A stretch of 10,090 bases of DNA, from NCBI GenBank assembly GCA_028288875.1, contig JAQGHK010000047.1, positions 1-10,090 of the forward strand, read 5' to 3'. The notes beneath the pieces were generated by a model that worked only from the letters and a program-made list of their open reading frames with translations, had not been told where the DNA came from and searched no databases. Origin of the DNA: Phycisphaerales bacterium (GTDB lineage: Bacteria; Planctomycetota; Phycisphaerae; Tepidisphaerales; Tepidisphaeraceae). Made by a program: the position numbers and the translations under genes. Positions 6,414 through 10,090 of the stretch are shown here, one piece after another; within the stretch, counting starts at the first letter, position 1, and every line of letters starts with the position of its first letter.

Positions 6414-7421
6414 ATGTCGATCACCAACACCCCGTTCATCGTCGACCGCCTGATTGGGTTTCAGAAGCTCGTTCGGGACACGATCATTGCCTCGCGCGAC
6501 AAGCAGTCGATGTTCGAGGTCAGCCACTCCACGGCGGCCGACACGATTTACAAAATCGATACGGAAGTCGAACCGCTCTTGGAAGAGTTCTGCCAGGAAT
6601 GGGGCAAGGTCACGCCGCTGATTCTGATTGCCGAGGGCCTGGAAGGGCCGAACGGCGAAGAGTGCGTGAAGGTGTTTCCGGAGGGCACGAAAGAAGAAGA
6701 CGCGGTGCTGCGGCTCATCGTCGATCCGATCGATGGCACGCGCGGCATCATGTACGACAAACGCCCGGCGTGGGCGCTGGCCGGCGTCGCGCCGAACAAG
6801 GGGCCGAAAACGAGCCTGCGCGATATCGAAGTGGCCGTCATGAGCGAACTGCCCACTAGCAAGATGGGTTACGCCGACGTGCTGTGGGCCGTGAAGGGCC
6901 AGGGGGCGATGGCCCAGCGGGTGAACCTGACTACCGGCGAAGGCGTGCCGCTGGCCATCGGGGCGAGCAAGGCCACCACCATCCTTCACGGCTTCGCGAC
7001 CGTCAGCAATTTCTTCCCCGGCACGAAGCTGCTGGCCAGCGAGCTGATGGAGCACATCGCCAAAAACAGCATCGGCGCCGCCGATGTCACCAAGGCGACC
7101 GTCTTCGACGACCAGTACATCAGCACCGGCGGCCAGTTCTACGAATTGATTAACGGCCACGACCGCTTCAACGCCGACCTGCGGCCGACGTTTTACGCCT
7201 TGCAAGGCCAGCCCGAAGGGCTGTGCTGTCATCCGTACGATTGCGCTACCCTGCTGATCGCCGAAGAGGCGGGCGTGCTGATCACCGATGAAAAAGGCCA
7301 ACCCCTAGACGGCCCGTTGGACTGCACGACCGGCCTAAGCTGGGTCGGCTACGCGAACGCGACGTTGAAGAAGCAGATCGAACCGCTGGTGCAGGGCTTC
7401 TTGACGAGCAAAGCCAAGTAA
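6414..7421 (+). CDS. Inositol-monophosphatase-fold (FIG superfamily) phosphatase
   Basis: This 335-residue cytoplasmic enzyme belongs to the metal-dependent, lithium-sensitive phosphatase superfamily of inositol monophosphatase, fructose-1,6-bisphosphatase and 3'(2'),5'-bisphosphate nucleotidase. Metal-site residues are visible: Glu74 in LIAEGLE, motif A DPIDGTRG (104-111) with Asp104 and Asp107, and the C-terminal motif HPYDCATLLIAEEAG (273-287) with Asp276, in place of the usual WDxAA. At 335 residues it is longer than typical IMPases (about 265-275). A conserved-looking insert (FYELINGHDRFNADLRP, from 242) sits before the last motif and probably shapes the substrate site. ATG 6414 has AAGGA 6 bases upstream. 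It follows the sugar kinase by 77 bp, so a sugar phosphate is a reasonable guess for its substrate. Fold firm, substrate unknown. Confidence 0.87.
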   Translation: MSITNTPFIVDRLIGFQKLVRDTIIASRDKQSMFEVSHSTAADTIYKIDTEVEPLLEEFCQEWGKVTPLILIAEGLEGPNGEECVKVFPEGTKEEDAVLRLIVDPIDGTRGIMYDKRPAWALAGVAPNKGPKTSLRDIEVAVMSELPTSKMGYADVLWAVKGQGAMAQRVNLTTGEGVPLAIGASKATTILHGFATVSNFFPGTKLLASELMEHIAKNSIGAADVTKATVFDDQYISTGGQFYELINGHDRFNADLRPTFYALQGQPEGLCCHPYDCATLLIAEEAGVLITDEKGQPLDGPLDCTTGLSWVGYANATLKKQIEPLVQGFLTSKAK

Positions 7422-7435
7422 ATCCTTAAACGTCA

Positions 7436-7480
7436 GTCGACTCCTGCGAACTCCGGAAAACCGGGCCCGCAGGAGTCGAC
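7436..7480. terminator. Nested hairpin between convergent genes
   Basis: A perfect 13-bp outer stem (7436-7448 with 7468-7480) encloses an inner CCGG-AAAA-CCGG hairpin (7453-7464). It lies 14 bp after the phosphatase stop and 24 bp after the end of the minus-strand gene, so it can serve both. No strong T-run follows on the plus strand; on the minus strand a short TTTAAGGATTT follows. It is probably a bidirectional terminator. Confidence 0.7.
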
Positions 7481-7504
7481 GTTAAGTCAAAACAGGTATT
7501 GGGT

Positions 7505-7861
7505 TTACTGACGGTCGAGCGTCCAGATCTGGATGCCATCCCGGCGATCAAAAAATGCCACGCTCGCCAAGCCGGCGAAGAACGTCGCCCCGCCGATAGA
7601 TTCACAAACAGTCCGGGCCCACTGCAGAACCGGCTGAGCGCTGCTGACATCGCGACCCGACAGCAGTTCGGCCCAGCCATGAATCGGGACTTGTGCCTTC
7701 ACCAGCAGAATGCCGGCGACGGCGCTGATCAGATAGACGCCCCAACCCCCGGCCAGCAGGAGAAGCGACGCCCGGCGCAGGCGAAACGGTCGGTCGTCAT
7801 CGCAGTGTTCAATCACCGGCGTTTTCAGCCAGCGATACAAAGACGTGAGTACAGCGATCAA
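7505..7861 (-). CDS. Small two-helix membrane protein, unknown function
   Basis: About 118 residues; I do not recognise the family. After a short amphipathic N-terminus (LTSLYRWLKTPVIEHCDDD) there are two clear hydrophobic helices, about residues 32-54 (ASLLLLAGGWGVYLISAVAG region) and 87-104 (ESIGGATFFAGLASVAFF), with an extracytoplasmic loop of about 30 residues between them and a short charged tail. The start is uncertain. I choose TTG 7861 because GAGGTG precedes it by 4 bases and the residues before it (open back to GTG 7954, with an ATG at 7891) look like translated non-coding DNA. It runs convergent to the phosphatase gene and shares the hairpin between them. Confidence 0.55.
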   Translation of the reverse strand: MIAVLTSLYRWLKTPVIEHCDDDRPFRLRRASLLLLAGGWGVYLISAVAGILLVKAQVPIHGWAELLSGRDVSSAQPVLQWARTVCESIGGATFFAGLASVAFFDRRDGIQIWTLDRQ

Positions 7862-7865
7862 TGAA

Positions 7866-7871
7866 CACCTC
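7866..7871 (-). promoter_or_regulatory. Candidate ribosome binding site for the small membrane protein
   Basis: GAGGTG on the minus strand lies 4 bases before the TTG at 7861. It is the best Shine-Dalgarno match near any of the possible starts (7954, 7891, 7861), though the start codon is weak and the spacing short. Confidence 0.4.
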
Positions 7872-8083
7872 GTGGGTCCGGCCCGGCTCATCCATGAACA
7901 CGGGGCGACGCGATGGCGACGACCGGGCAGCCCATCCATGGGCCGTTCCCGCACAGCTTTTCAGCTCAGTCTGACGGCCGAATTCCTGCTTTCGCACGAA
8001 CTCGACTCATCCTTCCGCGTCGCAAAATACCGCATGATTTTCGAGTCGCAATCAAAAAATTAACTTTTGTTCACAACTTGTTG

Positions 8084-8116
8084 ATCACCTGTCACGAGAG
8101 GTGATTTCTTGATTTT
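8084..8116 (+). terminator. Hairpin followed by T-rich tail, no gene upstream
   Basis: A 7-bp stem (8084-8090 with 8099-8105, 8-base loop) is followed by a T-rich tail reading TTCTTGATTTT (8106-8116). On the plus strand this has the form of a factor-independent terminator, yet no plus-strand gene precedes it. It could end a small RNA or be a protein-binding site instead. Confidence 0.35.
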
Positions 8117-8150
8117 CCGGTGAACACTACAACTTGCGCGCCACGCCTGT

Positions 8151-8174
8151 GGCACACACAACAACGGGTGTGCC
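8151..8174 (-). terminator. Hairpin directly after the cytosine deaminase gene
   Basis: A 7-bp stem (GGCACAC 8151-8157, GTGTGCC 8168-8174) with a 10-base loop begins one base past the stop codon on the minus strand. No T-run follows. It may end or protect the deaminase transcript. Confidence 0.45.
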
Positions 8175-8627
8175 TCAGACGCCGATGTCTTCGTTCCAGA
8201 GCTTCGGATTATTTTTGATGAATTCCGTCATCATGGCGATGCACGTCTCGTCGTGCAGATCGATGACCTCAATGCCGCTCGCCTGCATGAACTGACCGCT
8301 GCGGCCCCACTTGCTCTCGCCACCAGGGAAGGTGACCGATTCACCGACCACAACCTTGGGCACGCCGAACTGAATGGCCGCCCCGGTGCAGAGAAAGCAC
8401 GGCATGAGCGTGCTGTACAGAACGGTGTCTTTGTACGTCACCTGCCGGCCAGCGTTTTTCATGCAGTCGATTTCGGCGTGAGCCATCGGATCGCCATGCT
8501 GCACGCGCCGGTTATGCCCGCGGCCGATGATTTTGCCATCGCGCACCAGCACGCTGCCGATCGGCAGACCGCCCTCGGCTAAACCTTGTTTTGCTTCGTC
8601 AATTGCCGCTTGAAGGAATGGGTCCAT
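8175..8627 (-). CDS. Cytosine deaminase, yeast Fcy1 type
   Basis: This 150-residue zinc enzyme of the cytidine-deaminase fold probably converts cytosine to uracil in pyrimidine salvage. Zinc and catalytic residues are present: HAE (His50, Glu52) and PCFLC (Cys77, Cys80). It resembles yeast Fcy1 along its length as I recall it: EGGLPIGSVL, GRGHNRR with substrate-type Asn39, YKDTVLYSTL, CTGAAIQFGVPKVVVGE, and above all the C-terminal WNEDIG (144-149), which matches the WFEDIG helix that caps the Fcy1 active site with Trp152 and Asp155. tRNA adenosine deaminase (TadA) and guanine deaminase share the fold but not this ending. Most bacteria use the unrelated CodA for this reaction. ATG 8627 is chosen; a TATATT box ends 8 bases upstream and no Shine-Dalgarno is seen. 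The gene lies 42 bp after rsmG. Confidence 0.85.
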   Translation of the reverse strand: MDPFLQAAIDEAKQGLAEGGLPIGSVLVRDGKIIGRGHNRRVQHGDPMAHAEIDCMKNAGRQVTYKDTVLYSTLMPCFLCTGAAIQFGVPKVVVGESVTFPGGESKWGRSGQFMQASGIEVIDLHDETCIAMMTEFIKNNPKLWNEDIGV

Positions 8628-8635
8628 GGGCCGCG

Positions 8636-8641
8636 AATATA
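8636..8641 (-). promoter_or_regulatory. -10-like box directly before the cytosine deaminase gene
   Basis: TATATT (5 of 6 matches to TATAAT) on the minus strand ends 8 bases before the ATG at 8627. That would give a leader of only 1-2 bases. No -35 match is visible. The gene may also be read through from rsmG. Confidence 0.4.
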
Positions 8642-8669
8642 GCGAACGGCCGCGTGAAAACACGCAAAA

Positions 8670-9314
8670 TTACGGCCGTTTGGTGAGTTTCACGATCACG
8701 TGGCCCGGCAGGAGCGGCTGATTGACTTCGATCACCTCGGCCCCCAACCGGCGCAGGCGGAGCGTCCGCTCGGCCTCGGCCAATTCCTCGGCGGCCTTGG
8801 GGCCCTTCATCGCCAGCAGCACATTGCCGGGCTTGAGCAGGCCGTGGCACCATTCGACCAGCGGCTTGAGCGCCCCGACGGCCCGGGCGGTGACGACGTC
8901 GAATGTCAGTTGCACGTCGGCCGCCCGGCTGTGGATCATGCGAACATTTTTCACGCCGACGGACTGGCAGATGTCGGCGACGGCATCGAGCTTTTTGTTG
9001 GTGGCGTCGATCAGCGTCACGATCGTATCCGGCCGGGCGATGGCGAGGATTGCGCCGGGCACGCCGCCGCCCGTGCCGACGTCGGCGATCTGGATCAATG
9101 ACCGCCGGCCGGCCGCCTTGGGGATGTACGGCAGCAGCGTCAGGGCATCGGCGATGTGCTTGATCTCGGCATCGGCCCGGTCGGTGATGCGGGTGAGATT
9201 CATCACCTCGTTCTTTTCGATCAATCGGGTGATGTAGGCGTCGAGTTGCCCGATCTGTTCCTCGGAAAGCGTTACATCAGCGGCGGCGGCGAGTTCGGTC
9301 CAGAGTGGGTTCAT
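8670..9314 (-). CDS. rsmG: 16S rRNA (guanine-527-N7) methyltransferase RsmG
   Basis: RsmG (GidB) uses S-adenosylmethionine to methylate N7 of G527 in 16S rRNA; loss gives low-level streptomycin resistance in other bacteria. The protein has 214 residues, the normal length. Visible family marks: YITRLIEKNEVMNLTRITD (27-45), typical of the N-terminal helices; KHIADALTLLP (52-62); SAM-binding motif I IADVGTGGGVPGAILAI (76-92); the acidic end of the next strand in LIDATNKKLD (101-110); and the conserved TARAVGAL (142-149). ATG 9314 is chosen because the longer open frame would run into the upstream phosphatase gene, and the protein starts normally there. No strong Shine-Dalgarno is present; the start is 22 bp after the phosphatase stop, which suggests one operon with coupled translation. 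Confidence 0.94.
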   Translation of the reverse strand: MNPLWTELAAAADVTLSEEQIGQLDAYITRLIEKNEVMNLTRITDRADAEIKHIADALTLLPYIPKAAGRRSLIQIADVGTGGGVPGAILAIARPDTIVTLIDATNKKLDAVADICQSVGVKNVRMIHSRAADVQLTFDVVTARAVGALKPLVEWCHGLLKPGNVLLAMKGPKAAEELAEAERTLRLRRLGAEVIEVNQPLLPGHVIVKLTKRP

Positions 9315-9336
9315 CAGCAGCGTTCTCAAATCGTTC

Positions 9337-9813
9337 TTAGCGGCACAGGCCGGTGACCAAGTAATCGCGGAACTTGTCGTTATACAGCGCCCCGGGCCGG
9401 CGGCTTTGAATCCGCTCAACGGCGTCCGGGCCGGTCATGCCGTTGTACATCAGAATCAGGGCCGCCATCAGGGCCGAGCGATTCAGGCCCATGCCGCAAT
9501 GGCTCAGGACGCGATCGCCCCGCCGGATTAATGTCGCCGCCATCTTGGCGACCGCGTGCAGACGGTCCAGATCGGGCATTTCGCCGTCTTGGATAGGCAG
9601 ATAGACGTAAAGGAACTGGTCGACTTCGGTCGGCACGCCGTGATCGACGTCGCCTTCCAGATCGATCACGACATTGATGCCGCGATCCAGAATCGGCTGC
9701 CATTCTTCAATGGCGGCCGACAGGAACAAGTGCTCAGCGTCATCGAGGGCAACGATTTCAGTCAAAAAATCCACTCGGCCGATGGTAAGGGGCCGGACGC
9801 CGGTCGTCACCAA
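9337..9813 (-). CDS. Dual-specificity protein phosphatase family protein
   Basis: This is a protein of about 158 residues with the cysteine-phosphatase signature SHCGMGLNRSALMAA (104-118), that is CX5R with nucleophile Cys106, Arg112 and Ser113. Asp76 in LPIQDGEMPD is the likely general acid, at the right distance upstream. These enzymes remove phosphate from tyrosine or serine/threonine, and some small bacterial members act on other phosphoesters, so the substrate is open. The start is unclear: TTG 9813 and GTG 9810 are adjacent, neither has a Shine-Dalgarno, and the frame stays open without a stop back to about 9922 with plausible codon use but no ATG, GTG or TTG. It is followed 22 bp later by rsmG, probably in one operon, and it is divergent from dxs. 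Confidence 0.8.
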   Translation of the reverse strand: MVTTGVRPLTIGRVDFLTEIVALDDAEHLFLSAAIEEWQPILDRGINVVIDLEGDVDHGVPTEVDQFLYVYLPIQDGEMPDLDRLHAVAKMAATLIRRGDRVLSHCGMGLNRSALMAALILMYNGMTGPDAVERIQSRRPGALYNDKFRDYLVTGLCR

Positions 9814-9913
9814 CGCCGGCCGGCGCGGGGCATCGTCCGTGCTGAAATTGATGAAATCGTCCCGCCGAAACAGGCCGCGGCGTTCTGCCGTTCGATCGGC
9901 GGCGTCTTTGTCG

Positions 9914-9919
9914 TATACT
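9914..9919 (+). promoter_or_regulatory. Candidate -10 box of dxs
   Basis: TATACT (5 of 6 matches) lies 13 bases before the dxs ATG. It sits in the palindrome GTATAC, so it could also serve the divergent phosphatase gene. The position 17 bp upstream (TTCGAT) matches -35 poorly. Confidence 0.4.
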
Positions 9920-9932
9920 GCTTAAAGGATTT

Positions 9933-10090
9933 ATGTCACTTCTCGCACAGATTAAGTCGCCAGCCGACCTCAAAGGATTGACGGTCGAGCAGCTCGAACC
10001 GCTCGCCAAAGAGATTCGGGAAGCTATTTTCGCCGCCGTTTCAAAAAACGGCGGTCACTTGGCCAGCAATCTGGGCGTGGTCGAGCTGAC
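9933..10090 (+). CDS. dxs: 1-deoxy-D-xylulose-5-phosphate synthase, N-terminal part
   Basis: Dxs joins pyruvate and glyceraldehyde 3-phosphate, with thiamine diphosphate, to open the MEP pathway of isoprenoid synthesis; its product also feeds thiamine and pyridoxal synthesis. Only the first 52 complete codons lie in the window; the gene runs off the right edge. The visible residues are diagnostic: IKSPADLKGLTVEQLEPLA (7-25), REAI, and VSKNGGHLASNLGVVEL (36-52), which includes the conserved active-site His near residue 42. ATG 9933 has AAAGGA upstream, with only 3 bases between AGGA and the start, a little short. It is divergent from the phosphatase gene across 119 bp. The call is firm. Confidence 0.95.
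   Translation, partial: MSLLAQIKSPADLKGLTVEQLEPLAKEIREAIFAAVSKNGGHLASNLGVVEL

Larger units (their letters stand above)
7862..8174. other. Gene-free stretch with AT-rich, hairpin-forming core
   Basis: I see no convincing gene in these 313 bp. Short open frames exist on the plus strand but look like noise. The right part is sharply AT-rich: 8041-8116 has 27 G or C in 76 bases, about 36 percent, against well over 60 percent in most surrounding genes. Within it lie ATCACCT (8084-8090) and AGGTGAT (8099-8105) as a 7-bp stem, an outer inverted pair GTTCAC (8069-8074) and GTGAAC (8120-8125) almost centred on it, and the direct repeat ACAACTTG at 8073-8080 and 8129-8136. It probably holds the promoter of the small membrane protein gene, but I cannot pick out a clear -35/-10 pair. 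Confidence 0.5.

Noticed and set aside
6063..7301. Open frame of 412 codons on the minus strand opposite the phosphatase
   Set aside because: It spans two real plus-strand genes and the gap between them and shows no recognisable domain; GC-rich third positions explain its length.
7845..8104. Short plus-strand open frames in the 7862-8174 gap
   Set aside because: They lack ribosome binding sites, domains and hydrophobic pattern, and the longest overlaps the N-terminus of the minus-strand membrane protein.
9315..9419. N-terminal extension of RsmG up to 9419
   Set aside because: It lies within the 3' end of the phosphatase gene and the extra residues are unlike any RsmG N-terminus; MNPLWTEL at 9314 is a normal start.
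10033..10054. 9-bp inverted repeat CCGCCGTTT/AAACGGCGG early in dxs, terminator-like
   Set aside because: It encodes the conserved AAVSKNGG residues of Dxs; the symmetry is most likely a by-product of codon choice, though attenuation cannot be excluded.

Overview
The window looks like chromosomal DNA from a GC-rich member of the Planctomycetota, probably from the Phycisphaerae side of the phylum. This is an inference from four things seen together: a secreted hydrolase with a PEP-CTERM tail, an RTX-repeat protein that opens with a LExRRLFSA-type N-terminal signal (the LEPR-XLL type known mainly from planctomycetes), high G+C at third codon positions, and several start codons lying only 6-9 bases after a -10-like box, as expected of leaderless transcripts. 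I see no tRNA, rRNA, CRISPR array, insertion sequence or phage gene.

Layout, left to right. 1-213: small two-helix membrane protein. 457-1446: exported SGNH/GDSL hydrolase with a PEP-CTERM anchor, followed by a strong hairpin. 1613-2095 (minus): lumazine synthase RibH, divergent from a UbiA-family prenyltransferase (2133-3116, plus) across a 37-bp gap holding two back-to-back -10 boxes. 3170-4024 (minus): RTX-type calcium-binding surface protein, divergent from a lipoprotein gene (4146-4835, plus) with a near-consensus promoter ending at its start codon. 4780-6336 (plus): GHMP kinase closely resembling the kinase part of plant L-arabinokinase, overlapping the lipoprotein gene by 56 bp. 6414-7421 (plus): inositol-monophosphatase-fold phosphatase. 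7505-7861 (minus): small two-helix membrane protein of unknown function, followed upstream by a 313-bp gene-free stretch with an AT-rich core. 8175-8627 (minus): cytosine deaminase of the yeast Fcy1 type. 8670-9314 (minus): RsmG 16S rRNA methyltransferase. 9337-9813 (minus): dual-specificity protein phosphatase. 9933-end (plus): first 52 codons of dxs, cut by the window edge.

How the genes relate. Most are housekeeping or central-metabolism genes in short units: ribH makes the riboflavin precursor, dxs starts the MEP isoprenoid pathway, and the UbiA protein would use a prenyl donor made by that pathway, although the genes are not linked. The sugar kinase and the phosphatase follow each other with a 77-bp gap and may act on related sugar phosphates. 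The phosphatase and rsmG form a probable minus-strand operon that could run on into the cytosine deaminase gene. The two exported proteins (PEP-CTERM hydrolase, RTX protein) and the lipoprotein are envelope components.

Nothing here forms a clear new multi-gene system. The points most worth a second look are the probable leaderless promoters, the symmetric ribH/UbiA divergent promoter, the stand-alone plant-ARA1-like kinase, the yeast-type cytosine deaminase, and the AT-rich hairpin region near 8041-8116.
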